A stretch of DNA of 64,000 bases from the NCBI GenBank assembly GCA_040218535.1, contig JAVJRG010000005.1, forward strand, positions 868,001 through 932,000, given 5' to 3'. Under the pieces are notes generated by a model, which had not been told where the DNA came from, searched no databases, and saw only the letters and a program-made list of their open reading frames with translations. This DNA is from Lacipirellulaceae bacterium. Lineage in GTDB: Bacteria; Planctomycetota; Planctomycetia; Pirellulales; Lacipirellulaceae. Shown piece after piece: positions 26,766-35,581 of the stretch. Within the stretch, counting starts at the first letter, position 1, and the number at the start of each line of letters is the position of its first letter. A program made the position numbers and the translations under genes.

Positions 26766-28154
26766 ATGTACGACACCATCATCATCGGCGCGGGGATGAG
26801 CGGGCTGGCGGCGGGCATTCGGCTGGCCCATTACGACCAACGGGTCTGTATTCTTGAACGCCACTACACCATTGGCGGTCTCAACTCTTTCTACCGTCTG
26901 CGCGGTCGTGACTATGATGTTGGCCTCCATGCGCTAACGAACATCACGCCCAAGGGAACGCGTAAAGGTCCGCTCGCGCGGCTGCTCCGGCAACTGCGAA
27001 TGTCTTGGGACGATCTGGAAATCTCACCGCAGATTGGCTCGGAGGTTGTGTTCCCAGGGAACAGACTAAAGTTCTCGAACGATCTCGATCTGTTACGCAG
27101 TGAAATAGCCCGCGAGTTTCCTCAACGCGTCGATCATTTTGAACGCATGATCGCTGAGATCGTCGACTATGACGACCTTGATGAAACCCACGCGGCGACC
27201 AGCGCACGCGAGCGGCTCAACGAGCTGCTTGATGAACCGCTGCTTATCGAAATGCTCTTCTGTCCGCTCATGTTCTACGGCTCAGCCCGCGAGCATGATA
27301 TGGACTGGGGGCAGTTTTCGATTATGTTTCGCAGCATTTTTATGGAAGGGCTTGGCAGACCGCAGGCAGGGGTGCGGTTGATTCTTAAGCATTTGGTTCG
27401 CAAGTTTCGCGGCTTAGGTGGTGAGTTGAAGTTGCGATCTGGCGTGAAGCAAATGAAGGTTACCGACGGCGAGGTGCAAACGGTCGTCCTGGACAGCGGG
27501 GAGGAAATCACCGGGCGGCGGATTCTTTCGTCTGCCGGTTGGTGCGAGACGATGCGGCTCTGCGATGATGGCATCCCCGTGACAAGCCGTGCCCCCGGGC
27601 GTCTTAGTTTCTGCGAAACGATTGCCGCGATTGATGTTGAGCCGCAGACGCTCGGTCATGATAGAACGATCACGTTCTACAACGACAACGAACAATTCGC
27701 CTGGACTCCACCTGAGGAGCCATGTGACTTGCGCAGCGGGGTCATCTGTTCTCCGAATAACTTTGACTATGGCGAGCCATTGGACGGTCCCGATGGCGGT
27801 GGCACGATGCGGATTACGGCACTCGCCAACTTCGACTATTGGAACGGACTCGACGAACAAGAGTACCAACTCGAAAAGCTCCGCTGGTACGATCGGATTA
27901 CCGACTCGGCCGTACGGTTCATTCCCGACTATCGCAACCGCGTCGTCGACACGGATATGTTTACGCCGACGACCATCGTCCGCTTCACCGGCCACGACAA
28001 CGGTGCCGTTTATGGGGCACCCGACAAGCAGGCGGATGGAACAACGCATCTAAAGAACTTGTTCATCTGCGGCACCGACCAGGGGTTTGTCGGAATCATC
28101 GGCAGCATCGTCAGCGGCATTAGCATGGCCAACATGCATTGCTTGCGGGACTAG
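26766..28154 (+). CDS. FAD-dependent oxidoreductase, phytoene desaturase (CrtI)-like
   Basis: A 462-residue flavoprotein. The N-terminal dinucleotide fold IIIGAGMSGLAAGIRLA (GxGxxG at 8-13) with the second motif ERHYTIGGLNSF, and a C-terminal FAD stretch FICGTDQGFVGIIGSIVSG, match the CrtI / carotenoid isomerase group. It would desaturate, saturate or isomerise a lipid chain. Earlier in-frame starts lie in the hairpin repeat and are not used. With the upstream KAS and ACP it forms a three-gene unit whose product is probably an unusual acyl chain. Confidence 0.85.
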   Translation: MYDTIIIGAGMSGLAAGIRLAHYDQRVCILERHYTIGGLNSFYRLRGRDYDVGLHALTNITPKGTRKGPLARLLRQLRMSWDDLEISPQIGSEVVFPGNRLKFSNDLDLLRSEIAREFPQRVDHFERMIAEIVDYDDLDETHAATSARERLNELLDEPLLIEMLFCPLMFYGSAREHDMDWGQFSIMFRSIFMEGLGRPQAGVRLILKHLVRKFRGLGGELKLRSGVKQMKVTDGEVQTVVLDSGEEITGRRILSSAGWCETMRLCDDGIPVTSRAPGRLSFCETIAAIDVEPQTLGHDRTITFYNDNEQFAWTPPEEPCDLRSGVICSPNNFDYGEPLDGPDGGGTMRITALANFDYWNGLDEQEYQLEKLRWYDRITDSAVRFIPDYRNRVVDTDMFTPTTIVRFTGHDNGAVYGAPDKQADGTTHLKNLFICGTDQGFVGIIGSIVSGISMANMHCLRD

Positions 28155-28160
28155 CACACG

Positions 28161-28278
28161 TTTCATTCCGACGGGAGGCTCACCGACCGAGGAATCCAGC
28201 TTGAAGTTAGGCTCGGTAATTCATGTCGATGAGAGACTGGGCTAGATTTCTCGGTCGCTGTCGCTCGGTCGAAATGAC
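28161..28278. repeat. Imperfect inverted repeat with CGACCGAG motifs
   Basis: The ends (TTTCATTCCGAC...GACCGAGGAATC and GATTTCTCGGTC...CGGTCGAAATGAC) are roughly complementary over about 38 bases. It fills the gap between two convergent genes and resembles the dispersed 'ATTTCGACCGAGC' repeats found in many bacteria. Several mismatches make it a degenerate copy. Confidence 0.55.
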
Positions 28279-28285
28279 AGGATAG

Positions 28286-30808
28286 TTACTCCCCTGCCAA
28301 CTCCTTCGCCCGCTGCACCAACTCCAAGAACTCGGCTCGGTAACCCTGCTTGTCCTTGCCGAGGGCACTCTCGGCGATCTCCAGCACCGCAGCGTAACTC
28401 GTGTCGCCACGATGCTCTGAGTCCCGCAGCAACATCCCAAAGCTTGCCACCGCTGAAGCGAATTTGAAATCGTCGGTTGCTGCCGAAAAAGAGCCGCCAC
28501 CGTCAGCAATCGGAAACTCCAGCTTGGTACTCTTCTCTCCATCGGGCTGTTTGTAGCGAAGCTTCAAGGTCAACAGATCATCACTCTCAACAAGGTTCGC
28601 TGACTTTTGACCTAACTTCTCGGCTTGATTCTTCGGACCATTCTTTTGTTTCTGGTACTTGAGATCGTCAACTTCTGGGGGCGGGGCGTCCATCTCCACC
28701 CCAGCCGGAACAATCTCGTACAACGCCGTCACCGTATGCCCGGCACCGATCTCGCCGGCGTCCTTCTTGTCGTCATTGAAATCCTTCGCTTCCAGCATCC
28801 GGTTTTCGTAGCCGAGCAAACGGTACCCAGCGACCTTCGCGGGGTTGAATTCGACCTGTATTTTCACGTCCTTGGCAATGGTCACCAGCGTGCCGTTCAT
28901 TTCCTCGACGAGCACCTTGCGGGCTTCGCGCTCGTTGTCGACATAGTGATAGTTGCCATTTCCCTTGCCGGAAATTGCTTCCATCATCGCGTCGTTCAGG
29001 TTGCCGCGGCCGAAGCCGAGGACGGTAAGAAACACGCCGGTGTCTTTCGCTTTGCTTTCAGCAAGCCGCTCCAGGTCGGCAGTATTCGTGGTGCCGACGT
29101 TAAAGTCTCCATCAGTGGCGAGGATCACGCGGTTGATGCCGCCCTTGATGAAGTTCTCTTGAGCAACTTGGTAAGCGAGTTGGATCCCCGCACCGCCAGC
29201 GGTCGAACCGCCAGCGCGGAGTTTCTCCAGAGCCGCGAGAATCGTCTTCTGCTGGTCACCTCGCGTGCTAGGAAGAGCCAGCCCTTCGCTGCTTGCGTAG
29301 ACGACAATCGCTACGCGATCATTCTCACCCAGCTGGCGGGTAAGCAGTTTCATTCCCGAGACCAACAGCGGGAGCTTATTGGGCTGGTTCATTGATCCAG
29401 ACACGTCGATCAAGAAGACGAGGTTCGACTGCGGGCGTTTCTCTTGCTCAACCTCGCGCCCCTTGATAGCGATCCGCGCAAGCCGGTGTTTCGGCTCCCA
29501 AGGACACCCGGCGACTTCAACGTGCGCGGCAAACGGTGTGTCATCGGTTGGCGGCGTATAGTCGTAGTTAAAATAGTTGAGCAACTCTTCCAGTCGCACC
29601 GCGTCAGGCGGTGGAAGTCGCCCGCTGTTGAGGAACTGCCGCACGTTGGCGTAGCTGGCGGTGTCGACATCGATTGAGAAGGTGCTGAGAGCGTCTTGGC
29701 CTTTGGCTTTGACGAACGGGTTTTCGTAGATGCGGGTGTAGCGATCGTTTGAATGTTGGGGAGGTAGCTGTTCATAAAGATGGTTCAGGTATCTCCGTTT
29801 CTCCAGTAATTTCTTCTGCACACTCACCAATTCAGGTGCCTGCATATTGCGTCCGATGCCACCTCTCGCACGAAATTGCCCCTCTAATTCAAGAATCTCA
29901 TTTTGTGTTTCTCGTATTACTTCGGCTTGGGTATTCTTCTCGCGGCGACTGGTTAAGTCTTCCCAAAAGTCGGAGTCTGGGTACGCAATAGAGGAGTTGT
30001 CACGTCCCGGAAGCGTGCCCGATTCCACGCTGTACTGTCCGGTTTTTTCTCTACTGGTTGGCGCAATAGCTAGTGTTGCTCGTTCTTGTGGCGTAGCAGC
30101 GTAGGCATCGTTGATTAGGCCCTGGAGGCCCATTTTTGCCTCTGGGACCTGACCGCCAGGGCTCGTTTGGGCGGATGCTTGTAGCTTACTTTCACTCGCT
30201 TCAGCAAGATTAGCAAATTGTCTCACTGGAGCTTCCAAAGCATCAATTCCTCGCAAAGCATTCAACTCGCGTTGCAGTTCCTTTGTTTTCATTACTTGTT
30301 GAACCATTTGCTTCTGAATCGCATCCTTCGGTCTCTCAGTCCAGATTTTTGTCTCCTCAGGTGTCAGACCTTTGGGTGCGGAGCCAATGTCACGTACTCG
30401 AGCCTCTAGAGCCGATTGGATATTCACCAATTCAGCCTCGATCTCCATAATGCGTGCTTGCTTAGCATCCACGGGCGGGCCGCTGGAACTCTTCCCAGAG
30501 GGGCTGGGTTGATGTGGCTGGCTCAATTCATTTGAAGGCAAGGTTTTTGCTGAGCGAGCAGTTTCTGAAGCTGGCTCCATGCTGGGCAAAATGAATCCCA
30601 AGGCAACAAAAACTAAGCTTGCAGCCACGGCATAAGCGAACCAACGACGTTTTCTTGACTCGGACGTAGCTGGGGAAACTTGAACCGAGGAACTTGCCGC
30701 AGTCAATATCCGCTCCGTCAAATCCGGTGGCGTTTCGTCGCCAACGGCCTCACGCAAAGCACGATCAATAAGCTTGTCGTGGTGGTCGGTGTGGGGTTGA
30801 TCGTTCAT
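28286..30808 (-). CDS. VWA domain protein (YfbK-like) with anti-sigma-like N-terminus
   Basis: An 840-residue protein. Residues 1-60 are cytosolic, and one transmembrane segment follows (about 62-82, AYAVAASLVFVALGFIL). A long coiled-coil-prone region (110-300) precedes a VWA domain: DALSTFSIDVDTASY then LVFLIDVSGSMNQPNK (MIDAS DxSxS) and ATDGDFNVG, and the YfbK/DUF3520-type end. The N-terminal part before the membrane (KLIDRALREAVGDETPPDLTERIL) looks like a short anti-sigma domain, and an ECF sigma factor gene lies upstream on the same strand. It may hold the sigma factor and release it on an envelope signal. ATG 30808 is chosen over GTG 30817. Confidence 0.85.
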   Translation of the reverse strand: MNDQPHTDHHDKLIDRALREAVGDETPPDLTERILTAASSSVQVSPATSESRKRRWFAYAVAASLVFVALGFILPSMEPASETARSAKTLPSNELSQPHQPSPSGKSSSGPPVDAKQARIMEIEAELVNIQSALEARVRDIGSAPKGLTPEETKIWTERPKDAIQKQMVQQVMKTKELQRELNALRGIDALEAPVRQFANLAEASESKLQASAQTSPGGQVPEAKMGLQGLINDAYAATPQERATLAIAPTSREKTGQYSVESGTLPGRDNSSIAYPDSDFWEDLTSRREKNTQAEVIRETQNEILELEGQFRARGGIGRNMQAPELVSVQKKLLEKRRYLNHLYEQLPPQHSNDRYTRIYENPFVKAKGQDALSTFSIDVDTASYANVRQFLNSGRLPPPDAVRLEELLNYFNYDYTPPTDDTPFAAHVEVAGCPWEPKHRLARIAIKGREVEQEKRPQSNLVFLIDVSGSMNQPNKLPLLVSGMKLLTRQLGENDRVAIVVYASSEGLALPSTRGDQQKTILAALEKLRAGGSTAGGAGIQLAYQVAQENFIKGGINRVILATDGDFNVGTTNTADLERLAESKAKDTGVFLTVLGFGRGNLNDAMMEAISGKGNGNYHYVDNEREARKVLVEEMNGTLVTIAKDVKIQVEFNPAKVAGYRLLGYENRMLEAKDFNDDKKDAGEIGAGHTVTALYEIVPAGVEMDAPPPEVDDLKYQKQKNGPKNQAEKLGQKSANLVESDDLLTLKLRYKQPDGEKSTKLEFPIADGGGSFSAATDDFKFASAVASFGMLLRDSEHRGDTSYAAVLEIAESALGKDKQGYRAEFLELVQRAKELAGE

Positions 30809-30871
30809 GGTTATCACTCGTGGTTGAGTGGGGCTTCTAGAGTTAATCGCTTCTACTCGAAAAAAACTTCT

Positions 30872-30942
30872 GAGCCGCGAAGCGTAAGCCTGCGGGTTGT
30901 CCCTGTACCCGCTTCCACTCGCGGGCTGACGCCTCGCGGCTC
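30872..30942. repeat. Intergenic hairpin repeat, copy 4 (71 bp)
   Basis: An imperfect inverted repeat starting GAGCCGCGAAGCGTAAGCCTG and ending CTCGCGGCTC. It lies between the ECF sigma gene and the VWA gene, within what is probably one transcript, so it may separate expression of the two rather than end the operon. Confidence 0.8.
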
Positions 30943-30962
30943 GGTTGGGAGTTTCGTGAGTG

Positions 30963-31535
30963 TCATTCTCGCTGCTTGCGTTCGATGCACGCTCGCAATG
31001 CGTCGCGTGTGCGCCGCAACAACGTTTTTACCCCGTTGGACTTCATGCCGAGAGACTCGGCGACCGCTTCGCGGCTTTGCCCTTCCTCGTAAAACTTGTT
31101 GATCGCTTCGCGAGCGCGGCCTTCGACCGATTGCAAACAGTCCTTGAGCAAGGCGAGCAAACCCTCGTAGCCGTTCGGTTCGGTCATCTCCGCCCAGGCT
31201 TGTTCCGCGTTAGCCAGATCGACCGTGTTGATCTTCGTGCCGCTTGCGCGCCGCCACATCAGGAGTTGGTTGCGGGCGACCTTGCGGAGGTAACCGGCAG
31301 TCTCTTGCGGGCTGCGCTCCTCGTAGTCTGCCCGCCGGAATGCTAGGAACGTCTCCTGCACGAGGTCTTCAGCATCGTTGCTATCCGCGCCTAGGTAACG
31401 CAGATAGCGCCAGATGTTTGCCTGATGCTCGCGAACGAAGGCTTCAAAGCGGATCCGTTCCAATTCGACCTCAGTAGGCAGGGTTGCTTCCGACAGCGCC
31501 AGTTTCGCGACCGACTTTTCGAGCAAGGCGTTCAT
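30963..31535 (-). CDS. ECF RNA polymerase sigma factor
   Basis: A 190-residue sigma-70-family factor. Region 2 is at about 25-95 (FVREHQANIWRYLRYLG, DAEDLVQETFLAFRR), and region 4 at about 130-185 with a helix-turn-helix QSREAVAESLGMKSNGVKTLL. Two-domain architecture without region 1 or 3 is typical of ECF factors. Downstream on the same strand is the VWA protein with a membrane-anchored anti-sigma-like N-terminus, its likely partner. The two are separated by a hairpin repeat. Confidence 0.92.
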   Translation of the reverse strand: MNALLEKSVAKLALSEATLPTEVELERIRFEAFVREHQANIWRYLRYLGADSNDAEDLVQETFLAFRRADYEERSPQETAGYLRKVARNQLLMWRRASGTKINTVDLANAEQAWAEMTEPNGYEGLLALLKDCLQSVEGRAREAINKFYEEGQSREAVAESLGMKSNGVKTLLRRTRDALRACIERKQRE

Positions 31536-31678
31536 AACACCTTTAGTGCAAGAACTGAGCGAAAGGGTTCCAGAAAAAGCGCGAATCGACCAAATTTCCG
31601 AAGATTCTACCAGATTGGCGGTCTAACGGCGGCTGCGTAGCCACCTCCATTGGCCCTTGTTAGAATCATGACACGTGA

Positions 31679-31751
31679 GCCCCCGTAGCTCAGGGGATAG
31701 AGCATCGGTTTCCTAAACCGTGTGTCACAGGTTCGAATCCTGTCGGGGGTA
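31679..31751 (+). tRNA. tRNA-Arg (anticodon CCT)
   Basis: A 73-base cloverleaf: acceptor GCCCCCG/CGGGGGT (one G-T pair), D arm GCTC/GAGC, anticodon loop TTCCTAA giving CCT (reads AGG), T arm ACAGG-TTCGAAT-CCTGT, discriminator A. The CCA end is not encoded (CTG follows). The T-loop TTCGAAT is canonical. Confidence 0.95.
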
Positions 31752-31917
31752 CTGATTGAACACCAGTTCCAATCCAGAAGCTGCTAGCCTTCGTTAGCCA
31801 CGGAGGCGAACAGTAGGAAGCAAGTGAAACGTTTTTGGTGCCAGAGCATCCTTCTTTGCTTGCACTGCTTGTTTCGAACGAACTCCCAAGTCCTCGCTTG
31901 CATACCTTCAAGTGGAC

Positions 31918-33852
31918 TCAGCTCAGCCAAGATCGCTGCAGAAACAGCGCGAGAACTTGCGTCGCAATTTCAGCAACTGAAAGGTCTTCCGTGTCGACGA
32001 CAAGATCGGCATCCTGAGGCTGCTCGTAGTCGAAGGTCACGCCTGGGAAACTTGCAATGCGCCCGTCGTCCGCGGCTTGGTACTGTCCCGTGATGTCGCG
32101 CTCACGACAGACTTCAACCGAAGTTGCTAGGTGAACGTGCAGAAAACGATCAGCTCCAACCAGATCACGCGCCTTCTGCCGTACCCAGTCGCTGGGTGCT
32201 ACGAAAGCGGCAATGCAGATCTGCCCGGAATCGTTCGTCAGCTTTGCTATTTCGGCCGCTCGACGAAGGTTCTCAGAACGCTCTTCGGCAGAGAAACCTA
32301 GGTCGCGACTGATGCCGAGCCTTAAGGTCTGGCCGTCGAGGACGAGACAGTGACGACCATCCTCGAACAATCGACGTTCGAGCTCCATGGCCACGCTCGT
32401 CTTGCCTGAACCGCTAAAACCGGTAATCAGCACGGTGAACGGCTTGTGCCCGTACTTCTCTTGTCTTGACTCTGCGGAGACGAGGCCTCGAGCCAGGCGC
32501 GGAGCAATCGTCGAAGACTGCTCGCCCCAGTGGCCGGCAGTCTCAAGCTTGCCAGAGATCTCTTCAATCATGCCCGCGGCGACGGTTTCGTGAGTAACTC
32601 GATCGACGAGGATAAAAGAACCCGTTTCTCGATTTGAACGATACGAGTCGTGAAAGATTGCATGATGTAGTTTGAGTTCGCAGAGACCAATCTCGTTAAG
32701 TGCAAGCGAGCTGGCGGATTTTCGCTGCAGCGTATTGACGTTTATCTCGTAATGAATCGACTGCACTTCGCAGGAATTCCTTTGCGAGGCGTGCTTCAGC
32801 CAGTACGACTTCCCTGGGACCAAGGCTTGGGAGGACATCCACACAAGCTTCGCAGTGATGTGCTGACTCGAGTTCACCGACGCGTCTGGTGGGACTAGCA
32901 TGTCACCGCGGGTGATGTCGATCTCGTCTTCCAAAGTTACGGTGATCGAATCAGAGGCGACAGCCTCGGTTAGATCTCCGTCCATGGTCACGATACTTTT
33001 CACTCGTGATCGTTTTTTTGAGGGAAGCACCATGACCTCGTCACCGACTCGCACTGTCCCTGAGGCGATCGTTCCGCTAAACCCACGAAAGTCTGCGCTG
33101 GGGCGATTCACCCATTGGACTGGGAAACGTAGTTCCGACTTCTCAGCACTGCTATCGATCGTGACCGAATTGAGGTGGCCGAGTAACGTCAGGCCCGAAT
33201 ACCACGGCGTCTGCTCACTGGGCTGGACGACGTTGGAGCCCTTTAACGCGGAGAGAGGGATCGCAACGGTTTCGATCGCTGGCAATTCTTCGGTAAACTG
33301 CTTGAACTCATCGCGAATACGCTCAAAAGTGATCTGATCAAAATCAAGCAGATCCATCTTATTGACGGCCAACACGACCTGCTTGATGCCGAGCAGCGAA
33401 ACGATAAAAGCGTGTCGTTTTGTTTGCGTGGTAATCCCTTTTGTCGCGTCGACGAGAATAACCGCCAGATCAGCCGTCGAGGCTCCGGTTGCCATGTTTC
33501 GCGTAAACTGCTCATGCCCTGGTGTATCGGCGATGATGAACTTGCGGTACTCGGTTGAAAAATAGCGATAGGCGACGTCAATGGTGATGCCTTGTTGTCG
33601 CTCATCTTCAAGGCCATCGAGCAGCAACGCGGTGTCGATCTCTGCGCCGGTTGTGCCGTGCTTCGTCGATTCGCTCTTTAGTGCTTCGATCTGATCGTCG
33701 TAGATTGCACCCGCGTCGAGTAGCAATCGACCGATGAGTGTACTTTTTCCGTCGTCAACATTTCCGCAAGTGATAAATTTCAGTAGATCTTTCGCGTTAT
33801 GGCTGGAGATCAGAGATTCGATGCTACGCGGAGATTCGTTGGTGGCAAGCAT
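31918..33852 (-). CDS. cysNC: Sulfate adenylyltransferase large subunit / APS kinase fusion
   Basis: A 644-residue fusion. The CysN part (about 1-430) is an EF-Tu-like GTPase (GNVDDGKSTL, DTPGHEQFTRNM, NKMDL) that drives ATP sulfurylase. The CysC part (about 460-635) has its P-loop GFSGSGKTSV and the APS kinase stretch RDLGFSAEERSENLRRAAEIA, making PAPS from APS. The usual DGDN(V/L)R reads DGQTLR. Start 33852 (MLATNES) is preferred. It is the last gene of the dabB-dabA-CA-like-cysD-cysNC row, 73 bases after cysD. Confidence 0.93.
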   Translation of the reverse strand: MLATNESPRSIESLISSHNAKDLLKFITCGNVDDGKSTLIGRLLLDAGAIYDDQIEALKSESTKHGTTGAEIDTALLLDGLEDERQQGITIDVAYRYFSTEYRKFIIADTPGHEQFTRNMATGASTADLAVILVDATKGITTQTKRHAFIVSLLGIKQVVLAVNKMDLLDFDQITFERIRDEFKQFTEELPAIETVAIPLSALKGSNVVQPSEQTPWYSGLTLLGHLNSVTIDSSAEKSELRFPVQWVNRPSADFRGFSGTIASGTVRVGDEVMVLPSKKRSRVKSIVTMDGDLTEAVASDSITVTLEDEIDITRGDMLVPPDASVNSSQHITAKLVWMSSQALVPGKSYWLKHASQRNSCEVQSIHYEINVNTLQRKSASSLALNEIGLCELKLHHAIFHDSYRSNRETGSFILVDRVTHETVAAGMIEEISGKLETAGHWGEQSSTIAPRLARGLVSAESRQEKYGHKPFTVLITGFSGSGKTSVAMELERRLFEDGRHCLVLDGQTLRLGISRDLGFSAEERSENLRRAAEIAKLTNDSGQICIAAFVAPSDWVRQKARDLVGADRFLHVHLATSVEVCRERDITGQYQAADDGRIASFPGVTFDYEQPQDADLVVDTEDLSVAEIATQVLALFLQRSWLS

Positions 33853-33925
33853 GGTGTTCAGTGACCAATTCAACTTTTCTTAGGGGGATAAATGATGGAA
33901 AGAACGCGAGATGTTATTTCATGAC

Positions 33926-34870
33926 TCAAAAGTAGCCATCGCGCTTTTTCTTCTCCATCGCTGCCGCTTCTTCTCGGTCGACAGCACGACCCTGTCGCTC
34001 GGAGACGCGTGTCGTAAGCATTTCGCCGACGATGTCTTCGATCGTTTCGGCGTCAGAATCCACAGCGCCTGTGACAGGATAACAGCCTAGCGTTCGAAAT
34101 CTCACTTTCCTCATCTCTGGGGTTTCCCCATCTTCGAGACGCATCCTCTGATCATCAACGACAATGAGATCGTCGCCCCTTTGGACTACCGGCCTTTCTT
34201 TCGCAAGGTAGAGTGGGACGATAGGGATCTCTTCCTGCATGATGTATTGCCAGACATCCAGCTCGGTCCAGTTGGAAAGCGGAAATACACGAAGGCTTTC
34301 CCCCGGATGCTTCCAGGTATTGAAAAGATGCCAAAGCTCCGGCCTTTGATTGCGAGGGTCCCAGCGATGATTGCGGTCTCGAAAAGAAAAGACTCTTTCC
34401 TTGGCACGCGAACGCTCTTCGTCACGGCGTCCGCCGCCTATTGCCGCGTCGAATTGGTACTCGGTCAACGCCTGCTTGAGCGGCTGAGTTCGCATGATGT
34501 CTGTATACGCTTTTCCGTGGTCGAAAGGATTGATCCCTTCCCGCACCCCCTCATCATTCACATAGGCGATGACGTTTAAACCCAGTTGCTGTCGAGCGTA
34601 CTGCTCTCGGAAGTCGATCATTTCTTGGAATTCCCAAGTCGAATCGATGTGCAGCAACGGAAACGGTGGTTTGCTTGGGTAGAACGCCTTACGGGCGAGA
34701 TGCAAGATCACCGAAGAGTCTTTCCCGATGGAATAGAGCAGAACCGGGTTGTCGAATTCTGCGACGACTTCGCGAAGAATGTAGATGCTCTCCGCTTCCA
34801 GTTTCTTCAGATGAGCTGACTTGCTCGCAGAGTTTTTCGGTGCTTCTTCAATGGTGCTTAGGTTAGTCAT
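33926..34870 (-). CDS. cysD: Sulfate adenylyltransferase small subunit
   Basis: A 314-residue PP-loop ATP pyrophosphatase: [15 protein letters not shown] (SxGKDSS) near residue 50, [16 protein letters not shown] and the C-terminal [14 protein letters not shown] are the family motifs. With CysN it makes adenylylsulfate from sulfate and ATP. It lies 70 bases downstream of the carbonic-anhydrase-like gene and 73 bases upstream of cysNC on the same strand. Length agrees with E. coli CysD (302). Confidence 0.95.
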   Translation of the reverse strand: MTNLSTIEEAPKNSASKSAHLKKLEAESIYILREVVAEFDNPVLLYSIGKDSSVILHLARKAFYPSKPPFPLLHIDSTWEFQEMIDFREQYARQQLGLNVIAYVNDEGVREGINPFDHGKAYTDIMRTQPLKQALTEYQFDAAIGGGRRDEERSRAKERVFSFRDRNHRWDPRNQRPELWHLFNTWKHPGESLRVFPLSNWTELDVWQYIMQEEIPIVPLYLAKERPVVQRGDDLIVVDDQRMRLEDGETPEMRKVRFRTLGCYPVTGAVDSDAETIEDIVGEMLTTRVSERQGRAVDREEAAAMEKKKRDGYF

Positions 34871-34940
34871 AATCGAACAGCAAAGAGGTAGGAACCTAGA
34901 GTGGGTGGGCGGCTACTGGGAGGCTTGACTCTTGTGGGTG

Positions 34941-35522
34941 TCATGCAAGAGGTCGCAAGGTGCTTGAGTCAGAGTCGTAAGCCATGAAAGCCCCGCTTTG
35001 TGCCAGGTAGAAGAAGCCGTAGAGTTCTAACGTTTTCTCTTCCAGTGCTTTGCCGATCTGTTCGTGGCGGTAAAGTCCGTCAATCTGGTTAACGAAGTGC
35101 TGCTTCGATTCCTGCAGCGTCTTCTGAGCGCGTTTTGCCCCTTCGAGTACAGGGCTTCCAGATTCTCTGGACGCATTAATTACTCGAGAAGAGTCGCCTT
35201 GTTCAACCTGCCAAGATTGGACGCGATCCTCGGTATAGCCCTGAGAGTGCCCAACGAGAACGAGGCGCGAGACCCCTTTCTCAAGAACTGCGAATTCGAG
35301 GACACGTCGATAACTATCCGAGTCGAGGCCCCACTCGCTCTGAGGAACCTTAACGACGACAGCGGGAAGGCCTTCAAACACACTCACAATTGCGTTGACG
35401 GCAACTTCATCCGAATGAGCAATGATCAATACTTCTGGGGCACGAACACTTTGCTCGAAAGCATCCCGGACTTGCTCTAGGCTGAAAGTGCTTCCCTTTG
35501 CCACTAAAGCTGCTGCGACCAT
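34941..35522 (-). CDS. Beta-carbonic anhydrase-like protein lacking zinc cysteines
   Basis: A 193-residue protein that I align by eye to beta-carbonic anhydrases. VLIIAHSDEV (31-40) stands where the enzymes have a GCSDSRV motif: Asp 38 is kept, the zinc Cys is His 36 and the Arg is Val. LVLVGHSQGY (87-96) stands for CGHxxCG: His 92 is kept, but the second zinc Cys is Gly 95. The C-terminal LYGFFYLAQSGAFMAYD matches the LHGWxYDIxTGxxxAYD end of the family. It therefore probably binds no zinc in the normal way. It lies 59 bases downstream of dabA and 70 upstream of cysD. It could be a structural or regulatory subunit for the carbon transporter. Confidence 0.6.
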   Translation of the reverse strand: MVAAALVAKGSTFSLEQVRDAFEQSVRAPEVLIIAHSDEVAVNAIVSVFEGLPAVVVKVPQSEWGLDSDSYRRVLEFAVLEKGVSRLVLVGHSQGYTEDRVQSWQVEQGDSSRVINASRESGSPVLEGAKRAQKTLQESKQHFVNQIDGLYRHEQIGKALEEKTLELYGFFYLAQSGAFMAYDSDSSTLRPLA

Positions 35523-35581
35523 TTCACATGTCTCCTAATTTTGATTGGGTGCGATAAATTACCGAATGCGTTCGTAAGTGA

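Noticed and set aside
25101-28154. Calling the KAS-ACP-flavoprotein set a ladderane cluster
   Set aside because: No radical SAM or other ladderane-associated genes are present; only the general resemblance remains.
31679-31751. tRNA-Arg as integration site of a mobile island
   Set aside because: No second copy of the tRNA 3' end, no integrase and no change in gene content style were seen nearby.
31690-31911. Minus-strand frame ending PPTGFEPVTHGLGNRCSIP
   Set aside because: It is the antisense reading of tRNA-Arg(CCT), a well-known false protein; no independent support.
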